Shown here in pieces: positions 1-7,783 of a stretch of DNA of 64,000 nucleotides. The notes below the pieces were generated by a model. It saw only the letters and a list, made by a program, of their open reading frames with translations, ran no database searches and was not told the DNA's origin. The position numbers and the translations under genes were made by a program. Each line of letters opens with the position of its first letter. Position 1 is the stretch's first letter. Origin of the DNA: Streptomyces lienomycini (lineage in GTDB: Bacteria; Actinomycetota; Actinomycetes; Streptomycetales; Streptomycetaceae); NCBI RefSeq assembly GCF_027947595.1, contig NZ_CP116257.1:992001-1056000 (forward strand), read 5' to 3'.

Positions 1-161
1 CCCGCCGCGCTGTGGCGGAGCGACGCTACGGGCTCCCGTCGCCCGGGGCGCGGGGGTCGACCGGATGTCACTCGAACGGGTAAGCGGGGCGGGGGTGGGG
101 CGCGGGCGCGTCCGGCCTTCCCTCCGTGCGGATCGGCCTGCGATGATCGGGCCGTCGACTT

Positions 162-177
162 GTTAACACGCGTTAAC
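162..177. promoter_or_regulatory. Palindromic operator candidate before the enoyl-CoA hydratase
   Basis: GTTAACACGCGTTAAC: two GTTAAC arms around a 4-nt spacer. It lies immediately upstream of a GGAGG ribosome binding site and the ATG at 189, so a bound repressor would block transcription or translation. The arms are AT-rich against very GC-rich flanks, typical of a TetR/GntR operator. The regulator is not identifiable in the window. Confidence 0.45.
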
Positions 178-188
178 CGGAGGGTGTC

Positions 189-1001
189 ATGAGCGGTGTC
201 ACGAGCGAGGAGCGGTTCGGAGAGTTCGTCCTGGTGAGGCGCCACGGGGACGGGCACGTCGCGGAACTGGCACTCGACCGGCCGAAGGCCATGAACGCCG
301 TCTCGACCGCGATGGCCCGCTCCGTGGGCGCGGCGTGCGCGGCGCTGGGCGAGGACCGGAGCGTACGGGTGGTGGTGCTGACCTCGACCCACGAGCGGGC
401 GTTCTGCGTCGGCGCGGACCTGAAGGAGCGCAACTCCTTCTCCGACGCCGACCTGCTGCGGCAGCGGCCGGTGACGCGGGCGGCGTACACGGCGGTGCTG
501 GAGCTGCCGCAGCCGACGGTCGCGGCGGTGCACGGGTTCGCGCTGGGCGGCGGGTTCGAGCTGGCGCTGTCGTGCGACGTGATCGTGGCCGACCGGACGG
601 CCGTGGTGGGGCTGCCGGAGGTGTCGGTGGGGGTGATCCCGGGCGGCGGCGGTACGCAGCTGCTGCCACGCCGGGTGGGGGCGGCGCGGGCGGCCGAGCT
701 GGTGTTCACCGCGCGGCGGGTGGCGGCCGGGGAGGCGCGCGAGCTGGGGCTCGTGGACCAGCTGGTGGACGAGGGGCGGGACCGGGAGGAGGCGCTGGAC
801 CTCGCCTCCCGGATGGCGACGAACTCGCCCGTGGGATTGAGGGCGGCCAAGCGGGCGCTGCGGCTCGGGCACGGCCTCGATCTGCGGGCGGGGCTAGAGG
901 TCGAGGACGCGGCGTGGCGGTCGGTGGCGTTCTCGGGCGACCGGGCGGAGGGCGTGGCGGCGTTCAACGAGAAGCGGGCGCCGCGGTGGCCGGGCGAGTG
1001 A
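189..1001 (+). CDS. Enoyl-CoA hydratase/isomerase family protein (crotonase fold)
   Basis: A 270-residue crotonase-superfamily enzyme. It should hydrate or isomerise 2-enoyl-CoA thioesters in fatty-acid or branched-chain acyl-CoA breakdown in the cytosol. Seen in the sequence: an N-terminal LDRPKAMNAVS stretch; the first oxyanion-hole segment CVGADLKER (about residues 73-81); the second oxyanion-hole segment GFALGGGFELALSCDV (about 116-131); and the acidic segment LPEVSVGVIPGGGGTQLLPR (about 139-158), containing the usual catalytic Glu position. Length is normal for the family. The ATG at 189 follows a clean GGAGG. It stands alone, with a palindrome over its promoter, so it may be repressor controlled. 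Substrate specificity cannot be read from sequence. Confidence 0.9.
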   Translation: MSGVTSEERFGEFVLVRRHGDGHVAELALDRPKAMNAVSTAMARSVGAACAALGEDRSVRVVVLTSTHERAFCVGADLKERNSFSDADLLRQRPVTRAAYTAVLELPQPTVAAVHGFALGGGFELALSCDVIVADRTAVVGLPEVSVGVIPGGGGTQLLPRRVGAARAAELVFTARRVAAGEARELGLVDQLVDEGRDREEALDLASRMATNSPVGLRAAKRALRLGHGLDLRAGLEVEDAAWRSVAFSGDRAEGVAAFNEKRAPRWPGE

Positions 1002-1138
1002 GCCGACCGACCGGGCGCGGCCGCCGCCGCCCTCTCCCACACCGTCGGTCCCCGTCCGGCGCGTGACCGGGAGCCCCGGTGACTGCGCGTCCGGCGTCGC
1101 CCGCTGTGGGTGGGGCAGGCGCGGCTCGGTGGCCGGCG

Positions 1139-1620
1139 GCCGTCGTCCTGCGCGGTCGGTCGCTGGGCGTGGCGCCCGATGCGGTCCGGCGGCGTCGCGC
1201 GCCGCTTGCCGCGGGCCGGCGGCTGCCTGTCCGGGGGTGACCGTCGTACCTGCGCGGTCGGTCCCCGGGCGCGGCTCCTGGCGGGGTTCGGCGCCGCTTG
1301 TCGCCTGCCGTGGGCCGATGGTGGTCGGCCGTCGTGGCCGGTGCGGCGTGAGCAGTCGTCCGCGTGTCGTGCGTCGGCGGCGGATCGGGCCGGTACTCGC
1401 CCCCCGTCGAGGGGTGGCCATCGTCCTGCGTGGCCGGTCGTCGGGCGCTGGTTTCGATGCGGTCCGGCGCGGCGTGCCGCTTGCCGTGGGCCGATGGTGG
1501 TCGGCCGTCGTGGTCGGTGCGGGCCGGCGTCGTCGCCGTGCGGCGTGAACAGTCGTCCGCGTGTCCCGCGTGTCGCGCGTCGCCTCGCCGGCAGGGCGGT
1601 GGAGCGGGCCGGTACTCGCC
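1139..1620. repeat. Degenerate tandem repeats in a 670-bp intergenic block
   Basis: The 1002-1673 gap holds no convincing gene but does hold diverged repeats of roughly 90-190 bp. The unit carrying CCGTGGGCCGATGGTGGTCG followed by GTGCGGCGTGA(A/G)CAGTCGTCC and GGGCCGGTACTCGCC occurs at 1308-1401 and 1484-1620. The second copy has about 25-45 extra bases. A preceding unit, GTCGT(A)CCTGCG(C/T)GG(T/C)CGGTCG, recurs near 1141, 1242 and 1430. Plus-strand open frames here (for example 1063-1548) are Arg/Gly/Pro-rich and follow the repeats, so I treat them as non-coding. Confidence 0.6.
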
Positions 1621-1673
1621 CGGTTCGCCCTGCTTGAGTAACGTTTCTCCGTGAATTTCCCTAGCCTGGAGTG

Positions 1674-2822
1674 ATGGGTGACGACAGGCGGCTCGCGGCC
1701 GTGGTCGCGCTGGCGCAGGGCATGGCCGCCGCGCACAGCGCGCGTGAGGCGTGGCGGGCGGCGGCCCTCGGCGGGTGTCTGGCGCTGGGCGGCAGCTTCG
1801 CCGCGCTGTCGGTGTGGGAGCGCGAGCTGGGGCGGCTCCGGGTCCTGGTGAACGTCGGCCGGCGGGCCGAGGACGAGGAGGAGTTCCCGGAGGACGAGTC
1901 CTACCCGGTGCACCAGTTCGCGGAGATCACCGAGTTCCTGCACGAGCGCTGGGCCGGTGGCGGCGAGCCCGACGCCTGGGTCGAGACGGCCGAGGGGCCC
2001 GCCGCCGGGCGCCCCGGGTACGTCCACCAGCGTGTCGCCGCCCTGCGCCGGCGGGGCCGCGGCTGCTGCGTGGTCGCGCCGATCGTGTTGCACGGGCGGG
2101 CCTGGGGCGAGCTGTACGTGGCCCGGCCGGTGGGGGAGCGGGTCTTCGAGCGGCCCGACGCCGACTTCGCCACCGTACTGGCCTCCGTCGTCGCCGCCGG
2201 GATCGCGCAGACCGAGCGGCTCGAAGAGGTGCGGCGGCTGGCGTACACCGACGCGCTCACCGGGCTGGCCAACCGCCGGGCCGTCGACTCCGCGCTGGAC
2301 GAGGCCGTCGAGCGGCACCGCGGGGAGGGCGTCGTCGTCAGCCTCGTGGTCTGCGACCTGAACGGCCTCAAGCGCGTGAACGACACGCACGGTCACGCCG
2401 TCGGGGACCGGCTCCTGGAGCGGTTCGGCTCGGTGCTGTCGCTGTGCGGGGCGATGCTGCCGGGGGCGCTCGCGGCGCGGCTCGGCGGGGACGAGTTCTG
2501 CCTGCTCGCGGTCGGGCCGACCGCCGACGCCGTGGTCAAGGCGGCCGAGGAGCTGTGCCGCCGGGCGGCCGAGCTGGAGCTGGGCGACGGCGTGGCCTGC
2601 GGGGTGGCGTCCACGGACGACCCGGTCGGGCCGGTCCGCTCGGCCCGCCGGCTGTTCCGGCTCGCCGACGCCGCCCAGTACCGCGCCAAGGCCGAGCGGG
2701 CGTCCGGTCCGGTCGTCGCGGGGCGCGAGGGGCCCGACGACCCCGTCGTGCGGCTCGCGGACGAGCCCTCCCGCGAGGAGGACGGGGAGCGCAGGCGGTT
2801 CCGCGGGCGGCACTCGCCGTAA
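1674..2822 (+). CDS. GAF-GGDEF protein (probable diguanylate cyclase)
   Basis: About 382 residues. The N-terminal ~170 residues look like a GAF-type sensor module. The C-terminal half is a GGDEF domain with an intact GGDEF active-site motif (residues 271-275, preceded by AARL), an upstream DALTGLANRRA helix and the VCDLNGLKRVNDTHGH metal/nucleotide-binding segment. It should make cyclic-di-GMP from two GTP, a signal that in streptomycetes controls development. No RxxD inhibitory site is seen at the usual place before GGDEF, so product inhibition may be lost. An in-frame GTG lies one codon upstream at 1671. I prefer ATG 1674 because a TAGCCT hexamer (1662-1667) ends 6 nt before it, suggesting a leaderless mRNA. 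Confidence 0.85.
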   Translation: MGDDRRLAAVVALAQGMAAAHSAREAWRAAALGGCLALGGSFAALSVWERELGRLRVLVNVGRRAEDEEEFPEDESYPVHQFAEITEFLHERWAGGGEPDAWVETAEGPAAGRPGYVHQRVAALRRRGRGCCVVAPIVLHGRAWGELYVARPVGERVFERPDADFATVLASVVAAGIAQTERLEEVRRLAYTDALTGLANRRAVDSALDEAVERHRGEGVVVSLVVCDLNGLKRVNDTHGHAVGDRLLERFGSVLSLCGAMLPGALAARLGGDEFCLLAVGPTADAVVKAAEELCRRAAELELGDGVACGVASTDDPVGPVRSARRLFRLADAAQYRAKAERASGPVVAGREGPDDPVVRLADEPSREEDGERRRFRGRHSP

Positions 2823-2873
2823 CCCCGCTCCGGTAAGGGGCGCAGCCCGTGCGCATCCGTGACGCGACCCCTC

Positions 2874-2902
2874 GTGACATCATCGAATTCACTGCGTACG
2901 CT
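2874..2902 (+). promoter_or_regulatory. hutH promoter candidate, leaderless arrangement
   Basis: GTGACA (2874-2879) and TACGCT (2897-2902) are separated by 17 bp, a good match to the principal-sigma (HrdB-type) consensus TTGACA-N17-TANNNT. The hexamer ends 7 nt before the ATG at 2910, so transcription would start at or next to the start codon. No Shine-Dalgarno sequence precedes the ATG. Confidence 0.5.
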
Positions 2903-2909
2903 CCTGAAT

Positions 2910-4484
2910 ATGGATATGCACACTGTGGTGGTGGGGACGTCCGGGGTCACCGCGTCCGACGTCCTCGCCGTGGCGCGCGGCGGCGCCCGGATCGAACTCT
3001 CCGGCGACGCGGTCGCCGCGCTGGCGGCGGCCCGCGGCGTCGTGGAGGCGCTGGCCGCCAAGCCGGACCCCGTCTACGGCGTCAGCACCGGCTTCGGCGC
3101 CCTCGCGACCCGGCACATCAGCCCCGACCTGCGCGCGCAGTTGCAGCGCAACATCGTCCGCTCGCACGCCGCCGGGATGGGCCCCCGCGTCGAACGCGAG
3201 GTCGTCCGGGCGCTGATGTTCCTGCGGCTGAAGACCGTCTGCTCCGGACACACCGGCGTCCGCCCCGAGGTCGCGCGGACCATGGCCGACGTGCTCAACG
3301 CCGGTATCACCCCGGTCGTGCACGAGTACGGCTCCCTGGGCTGCTCCGGCGACCTCGCCCCGCTGTCGCACTGCGCGCTGACCCTCATGGGCGAGGGCGA
3401 CGCCGAGGGACCCGACGGCACCGTGCGGCCGGCCGGTGAGCTGCTCGCCGAGCACGGGATCGCGCCGGTCGAGCTGCGCGAGAAGGAGGGCCTCGCCCTC
3501 CTCAACGGCACCGACGGCATGCTCGGCATGCTGGTCATGGCCCTCGCCGACCTCGACACCCTCTACAAGTCGGCCGACATCACCGCCGCGCTGACCATGG
3601 AGGCCCTGCTCGGCACCGACAAGGTGCTCGCCCCCGAGCTGCACGCCATCCGCCCGCACCCCGGGCAGGCCGCCAGCGCCGCCAACATGGCCGCCGTACT
3701 CAAGGGCTCCGGCCTGACCGGCCACCACCAGGACGACGCCCCCCGCGTCCAGGACGCCTACTCGGTGCGCTGCGCCCCGCAGGTCGCGGGCGCCGGACGC
3801 GACACCATGGCCCACGCCGGACTCGTCGCCGAGCGCGAGCTGGCCGCGGCCGTGGACAACCCCGTCGTCCTGCCTGGGGGTACCTCCCAGGCTTTCGGCT
3901 CTGGGGGAGGACGGGTGGAGTCCAACGGCAACTTCCACGGCGCCCCGGTCGCCTACGTCCTGGACTTCCTCGCCATCGCGGTCGCCGACCTCGGCTCCAT
4001 CGCCGAGCGGCGCACCGACCGGCTCCTGGACAAGAACCGCAGCCACGGCCTGCCGCCGTTCCTCGCCGACGACGCGGGCGTCGACTCCGGCCTGATGATC
4101 GCCCAGTACACGCAGGCCGCCCTGGTCAGCGAGCTGAAGCGGCTCGCCGTACCGGCGTCGGCGGACTCGATCCCGTCCTCCGCGATGCAGGAGGACCACG
4201 TGTCCATGGGCTGGTCGGCGGCGCGCAAACTGCGTACGGCCGTCGACAACCTCACGCGCGTGATCGCCGTAGAGCTGTACGCCGCCACGCGCGCCATCCA
4301 GCTCCGCGAGGGCCTCACCCCCGCCCCGGCCTCACGGGCCGTCATCGACGCCGTACGGGCGGCCGGTGTCGAGGGTCCGGGACCGGACCGGTTCCTGGCG
4401 CCCGACCTCGCCGCGGCGGACGCCTTCGTGCGCTCCGGGCAGCTGGTCGCGGCGGCGGAGACGGTCACGGGGCCGCTGGGCTAG
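2910..4484 (+). CDS. hutH: Histidine ammonia-lyase
   Basis: A 524-residue cytosolic enzyme that converts L-histidine to trans-urocanate and ammonia, the first step of histidine use. The autocatalytic MIO cofactor would form from C145-S146-G147 (GSLGCSGDLAPLSH); the first residue is Cys where many bacterial enzymes have Ala, a form I recall for streptomycete HutH. Other conserved blocks are VYGVSTGFGALA (55-66), NGTDGMLGML, GHHQDDAPRVQDAYSVRC, DNPVVLP and SADSIPSSAMQEDHVSMG. After DNPVVLP there is an 11-13 residue Gly/Ser-rich insertion encoded by an inverted repeat (3872-3910). It accounts for the protein being about a dozen residues longer than usual. Other hut genes are not in the window. 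Confidence 0.95.
   Translation: MDMHTVVVGTSGVTASDVLAVARGGARIELSGDAVAALAAARGVVEALAAKPDPVYGVSTGFGALATRHISPDLRAQLQRNIVRSHAAGMGPRVEREVVRALMFLRLKTVCSGHTGVRPEVARTMADVLNAGITPVVHEYGSLGCSGDLAPLSHCALTLMGEGDAEGPDGTVRPAGELLAEHGIAPVELREKEGLALLNGTDGMLGMLVMALADLDTLYKSADITAALTMEALLGTDKVLAPELHAIRPHPGQAASAANMAAVLKGSGLTGHHQDDAPRVQDAYSVRCAPQVAGAGRDTMAHAGLVAERELAAAVDNPVVLPGGTSQAFGSGGGRVESNGNFHGAPVAYVLDFLAIAVADLGSIAERRTDRLLDKNRSHGLPPFLADDAGVDSGLMIAQYTQAALVSELKRLAVPASADSIPSSAMQEDHVSMGWSAARKLRTAVDNLTRVIAVELYAATRAIQLREGLTPAPASRAVIDAVRAAGVEGPGPDRFLAPDLAAADAFVRSGQLVAAAETVTGPLG
3872..3910. repeat. Palindromic mini-element inserted in frame within hutH
   Basis: CCTGGGGGTACCTCCCAGG (3873-3891) is an almost perfect inverted repeat. 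TTTCGG and a CTCTGGGGGAGG arm (to about 3910) follow and can pair with the CCTCCCAG segment. It interrupts the conserved HutH sequence between DNPVVLP and RVESNGNFHG and keeps the frame, adding mostly Gly, Ser and Thr. Similar short palindromes scattered in Streptomyces genes come to mind, but I cannot check that here. No second copy was found in this window. Confidence 0.6.
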
Positions 4485-4530
4485 CGAGACCCCGGGACGG
4501 TCAAGAGAGCCAAAAGAACGTCAAGTTCTC

Positions 4531-4890
4531 TCAAAGGCCGAGGCGTTCCCGGCGTACCGAGTAGCCCACGAAGCCGGCACCGAGGCCGAGGCACAGGGCG
4601 CCGCCGACGACGTACGGCGTGCTGTCGAAGCTGCCGGTGTCGGCCAGGCGGGTGTCGCCCACGCCGGTCGCGGCCGTGTCCGTGTCCGTGGACGTGCGGA
4701 CGGAAGCGTGCGCGGACGTATCCGCGGACACGGCTCTGGCCTGGGCCGTGACCTGCGGAGACGGGGCCGCGGCCGCGGTCTCGAGCACCGGTGTCTCGGG
4801 GGTCGCGTTCGCCGAGGGGACGAACCACAGGGCGCACAGCAGGCCGCCCGCGGCGGCGGCGGTCAGCAACGGACGGCGAGCGGATGACAC
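4531..4890 (-). CDS. Small secreted LAXTG-anchored surface protein
   Basis: A 119-residue protein with an N-terminal signal peptide (RR followed by LLTAAAAGGLLCALWFV, cleavage likely after SANA, about residue 29). A Thr/Ala/Asp-rich middle is followed by LADTG (82-86), a hydrophobic segment YVVGGALCLGLGAGFVGY and a basic tail RRERLGL. That is the classic sortase sorting signal. LAXTG rather than LPXTG is the motif of class E sortases in actinobacteria, the type that anchors chaplins. It should therefore be covalently attached to peptidoglycan. No functional domain is recognisable. It is divergent from the acidic-protein gene at 5000. Confidence 0.8.
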   Translation of the reverse strand: MSSARRPLLTAAAAGGLLCALWFVPSANATPETPVLETAAAAPSPQVTAQARAVSADTSAHASVRTSTDTDTAATGVGDTRLADTGSFDSTPYVVGGALCLGLGAGFVGYSVRRERLGL

Positions 4891-4999
4891 GGAATATCGA
4901 TCCCCTTGTGGCGCTGGCGAATTGGCCGTGTGGGCAGATGTTAGTGAAAGGCGCGGGTCACAGGAAAGTCACGGGAGGGGTCGGCCTTACGCTCCGGGC

Positions 5000-5353
5000 A
5001 TGAGCACTCCAGAGACATCACGGTTTGTACGTATTCGGGTCGACCTCGTTCTCGAGATCGACGACGAGGAGGCCGTCACCGGGACCGCGCTGCAGGCGCT
5101 CGCCGAGGACGCCGACCTGTCCGACGCGGAACGGGCCGACTCCAAGCGGGCTGTGACGGAGGACACCGCCGAGGCCCTGGCCCATCTCGTGGACCCGTTC
5201 GACCTGGTCGGGGCGGTGCCCGGGGTCGAACTCCAACAGGCTTCCTGGAGCAGCGAGTACATCGACTACGACCCCGCCTCGCCCGAGTGGGACATCGACG
5301 GGGATGATGGCGACGAGAACGACCCGGAAGACGATGAAATGACGGTCGGCTGA
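5000..5353 (+). CDS. Small acidic hypothetical protein
   Basis: A 117-residue, very acidic protein I do not recognise. The first ~40 residues (RFVRIRVDLVLEIDDEEAVT) look like a short beta/alpha unit. The middle is helical, and the last 25 residues are an Asp/Glu tail (WDIDGDDGDENDPEDDE). No signal peptide or membrane segment. The start is placed at ATG 5000 because a TACGCT hexamer (4988-4993) ends 6 nt upstream, as in a leaderless transcript; the frame is open further upstream but without a ribosome binding site. A strong hairpin terminator follows the stop. Confidence 0.7.
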   Translation: MSTPETSRFVRIRVDLVLEIDDEEAVTGTALQALAEDADLSDAERADSKRAVTEDTAEALAHLVDPFDLVGAVPGVELQQASWSSEYIDYDPASPEWDIDGDDGDENDPEDDEMTVG

Positions 5354-5375
5354 CGCGGTGTGGGGAAAATCCCGG

Positions 5376-5401
5376 CCCCGGGCGGCAACCGCCGCCCGGG
5401 G
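5376..5401 (+). terminator. Hairpin terminator after the acidic protein gene
   Basis: An 11-bp perfect stem, CCCCGGGCGGC / GCCGCCCGGGG, with a 4-nt loop, followed by TTTCGTCGTC. It separates the acidic-protein gene from the L,D-transpeptidase gene. Confidence 0.7.
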
Positions 5402-5498
5402 TTTCGTCGTCTCACGGTTGCGCACTGACCGCTCCCTCCCCGCACCGCCTCCTGCCTCCGGCGGCAAACGTGGTATGGCCCACATCCGTGAGCGATGT

Positions 5499-5525
5499 GG
5501 AACGGGACGAACCGGTCGTAGCGTT
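5499..5525 (+). promoter_or_regulatory. Possible ECF-type promoter of the L,D-transpeptidase gene
   Basis: GGAAC at 5499-5503 and CGTT at 5522-5525, 18 bp apart, resemble the -35/-10 of envelope-stress ECF sigma factors (GGAAC-N16/17-CGT or TCT). A cell-wall enzyme is a sensible target. The spacing is slightly long, so this is tentative. Confidence 0.3.
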
Positions 5526-5585
5526 GAAAGTTATTGACGGGGTATCTCGGGGTTTCGGGAATCGGCAACGATGGAGAAGCGTGTG

Positions 5586-6833
5586 ATGACGGACGGTAAG
5601 CGGCGCAAGGGCCTGGCGGCCGCGTCCGCACTGCTCGGCGGTGTGCTGGTGCTCTCGGCATGTTCCAGTAGCGACGCCGACACCTCCGGGGGTGGGGACG
5701 GCAAGACCTCGCAGGCCGAGGTCGACGAGGCGGCGGCGAAGAAGACCTCAGAGGCCCAGATCAAGATCACCCCCAAGGGCGGCTCTGACAACGCCTCCAT
5801 CAACAACTCCGCGGGCGTCACGGTGAGCAAGGGCACGCTCACCGAGGTGAAGATGACCGCCACGGACGGCACCGAGGTCAAGGGCGAGATATCCGCCGAC
5901 AAGACCAGCTGGAAGCCCGGCGGTCAGCTGGAGCGCGCCACCAAGTACCAGATCACGGCGACCGCCCAGGACTCCGAGGGCCGCGCCGCCCACGAGAACG
6001 CGTCGTTCACCACGGTCTCCCCCGAGAACAGCTTCATCGGGACCTTCACCCCGGACGACGGCAAGACCGTCGGCGTCGGCATGCCCGTGTCGATCAACTT
6101 CGACAAGCAGATCACCGACAAGGCCGCCGTCCAGAAGGGCATCACGGTCAACACCAGCAGCGGCCAGGAGGTCGCCTGCCACTGGTTCAGCACCCAGCGC
6201 ATGGACTGCCGCCCCGAGAAGTACTGGCAGGAGGGGTCCACCGTCACCCTCAAGCTGGCGCTCGACGGGGTCGAGGGCGCCGACGGTGTCTACGGCGTCC
6301 AGCAGAAGTCGGTCACCTTCAAGATCGGCCGCAACCAGGTCTCCTACGTCGACGCCAAGACCAAGCAGATGAAGGTCACGCAGGACGGCAAGACGATCAA
6401 GACCATCCCGATCTCCGCCGGTTCCCCGGACAACAAGACCTACGAAGGCCAGATGGTGATCTCCGAGAAGTACAAGGAGACCCGGATGGACGGCTCGACC
6501 GTCGGCTTCACCGACGACGACGGCAAGGGCGAGTACGACATCAAGGACGTGCCGCACGCCATGCGCCTGAGCACCTCCGGCACCTTCATCCACGGCAACT
6601 ACTGGGGCAAGGGCATCTTCGGCAGCGCCAACACCAGCCACGGCTGCGTGGGCCTGGAGGACGCCAAGGGCGCGAACGACCCGAACACGCCGGGCGCCTG
6701 GTTCTACAACAACTCGATCATCGGTGACGTGGTCGTCGTCCAGAACACCGGCGACAAGACCATCGCCCCGGACAACGGCCTCAACGGCTGGAACATGGAC
6801 TGGGCCCAGTGGAAGGCGGGTTCGGCGGCCTGA
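5586..6833 (+). CDS. Lipoprotein L,D-transpeptidase (YkuD) with Ig-like domains
   Basis: About 415 residues. The N-terminus is basic, then hydrophobic, ending in the lipobox LSAC, so it should be a membrane-anchored lipoprotein outside the cell. Two Ig-like beta domains (about residues 50-230) precede a YkuD domain with a conserved HGNYW and the catalytic SHGC (351-354, Cys354). It should form 3-3 cross-links in peptidoglycan, a major linkage in actinobacteria. ATG 5571 is also in frame, but GGAG at 5573-5576 sits 6-9 nt before GTG 5583/ATG 5586, so I start at 5586. The gene ends at a strong bidirectional terminator. Confidence 0.9.
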   Translation: MTDGKRRKGLAAASALLGGVLVLSACSSSDADTSGGGDGKTSQAEVDEAAAKKTSEAQIKITPKGGSDNASINNSAGVTVSKGTLTEVKMTATDGTEVKGEISADKTSWKPGGQLERATKYQITATAQDSEGRAAHENASFTTVSPENSFIGTFTPDDGKTVGVGMPVSINFDKQITDKAAVQKGITVNTSSGQEVACHWFSTQRMDCRPEKYWQEGSTVTLKLALDGVEGADGVYGVQQKSVTFKIGRNQVSYVDAKTKQMKVTQDGKTIKTIPISAGSPDNKTYEGQMVISEKYKETRMDGSTVGFTDDDGKGEYDIKDVPHAMRLSTSGTFIHGNYWGKGIFGSANTSHGCVGLEDAKGANDPNTPGAWFYNNSIIGDVVVVQNTGDKTIAPDNGLNGWNMDWAQWKAGSAA

Positions 6834-6859
6834 CGGCCCCGGCACCCTCTGCACCACGC

Positions 6860-6898
6860 ACAGCGCCTGCCGCCCCGCACCGGGGCGGCAGGCGCTGT
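6860..6898. terminator. Strong bidirectional hairpin terminator
   Basis: A perfect 18-bp stem (6860-6877 with 6881-6898) and a 3-nt loop, between the convergent L,D-transpeptidase and metallo-hydrolase genes. Confidence 0.85.
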
Positions 6899-6902
6899 CT
6901 CG

Positions 6903-7685
6903 TCAGGAGGACAGGTCCAGCCATTCCCCTGTCGCCAGTACGTGCGCGCGCCGTCCGGCGTGCGCGCGGAAGTCGGCCTCCGGGTCGGAGACCTCGACGT
7001 AACCCGGGATCTTGTCCGGCTGCTCCGGCTCGTAGTGGATCGGCACCGCGAACCGGGCGTCGAGGATCTCCGCCACCGCGGCGGCCTGCAGCGGGTCCAG
7101 TGCGGCGGGCACCGGGCTCGGCGGCTGCAGGTGCGGCGCGTCGACCACCGCGCCGTTGGCGGGCAGGAACACCGCGTCGAACGGGCTGAACCGGCGTGCG
7201 ACGAGCCACCAGTAGCCGTGGAACATCGTGTCGCCGCCGTGGAAGATCCGCTGCCCGTCGGTCTGCACCACCCAGTTCACCTGCGGGTCGCCCAGCCCGT
7301 CCACGGCGGGGACCGCCGTGACGCGGAACGGCCCCAGGTCGCGGGTGGACCAGACGTCCACGACTTCGGCGGCCAGCCCGTACTGGGTCAGCTCGCGCTC
7401 CGCCAGCAGCGTCGTCACGTTGTCCACGTCGTCGCCGTGACCGGGCGCCGGCCGCAGCACGGGCGCCCCCGGCGTCAGCACGTCCGCGAGCGCGGACGCG
7501 TCGGTGTGGTCCCGGTGCAGGTGGGTGACGAGGGCGGCGGAGGCCCGCCCGCTCGGCGCCGCCACCCCTTCTCCGGGCTGCCACCCCGTGAACAGCGGTG
7601 AGAGGTCCCGCACGTAGTCGATCACCAGCCGCTCGCCGCCCGACTCGATCTCCACTCCGGCCCAGCCCAGTCGTCGCACTCGCAT
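6903..7685 (-). CDS. Metallo-beta-lactamase-fold hydrolase (UlaG-like)
   Basis: About 260 residues with the MBL-fold metal site THLHRDHTD (HxHxDH) and further His/Asp ligands in HGGDTMFHG and PIHYEPEQ. The overall layout (MRVRRLGWAGVEI...GERLVIDYV) is that of the UlaG/YtnP-like 'L-ascorbate-6-phosphate lactonase' family of hydrolases. Substrate unknown. The start is ATG 7685, preceded by GGAGAAGGAG on the minus strand; the open frame further upstream runs through the operator and is not coding. It is transcribed away from a TetR gene, with a double palindrome in between, so it is very likely that regulator's target. Confidence 0.85.
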   Translation of the reverse strand: MRVRRLGWAGVEIESGGERLVIDYVRDLSPLFTGWQPGEGVAAPSGRASAALVTHLHRDHTDASALADVLTPGAPVLRPAPGHGDDVDNVTTLLAERELTQYGLAAEVVDVWSTRDLGPFRVTAVPAVDGLGDPQVNWVVQTDGQRIFHGGDTMFHGYWWLVARRFSPFDAVFLPANGAVVDAPHLQPPSPVPAALDPLQAAAVAEILDARFAVPIHYEPEQPDKIPGYVEVSDPEADFRAHAGRRAHVLATGEWLDLSS

Positions 7686-7727
7686 CTCGTGCTCCTTCTC
7701 CTTCGTTCCGGTGGTTGCTCCGGAACT

Positions 7728-7773
7728 TAGCGTACGGACGTTCGCTAAATCAATAGCGAACGTCCGTACGCTA
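7728..7773. promoter_or_regulatory. Double palindromic TetR operator
   Basis: TAGCGTACGGACGTTCGCTA (7728-7747), a 6-bp spacer, then its exact reverse complement (7754-7773). Each arm is itself a near palindrome (AGCGWACG..CGTWCGCT), so there are two operator copies, enough for two TetR dimers. The right arm touches TATTCT (7772-7777), a -10-like hexamer ending 6 nt before the tetR ATG. Binding should shut off both divergent genes. Confidence 0.85.
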
Positions 7774-7783
7774 TTCTTGGCGT

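Noticed and set aside
1063..1637. Plus-strand open frames in the repeat block
   Set aside because: No start signals, composition dictated by the repeats, no G/C3 periodicity that stays in one frame.
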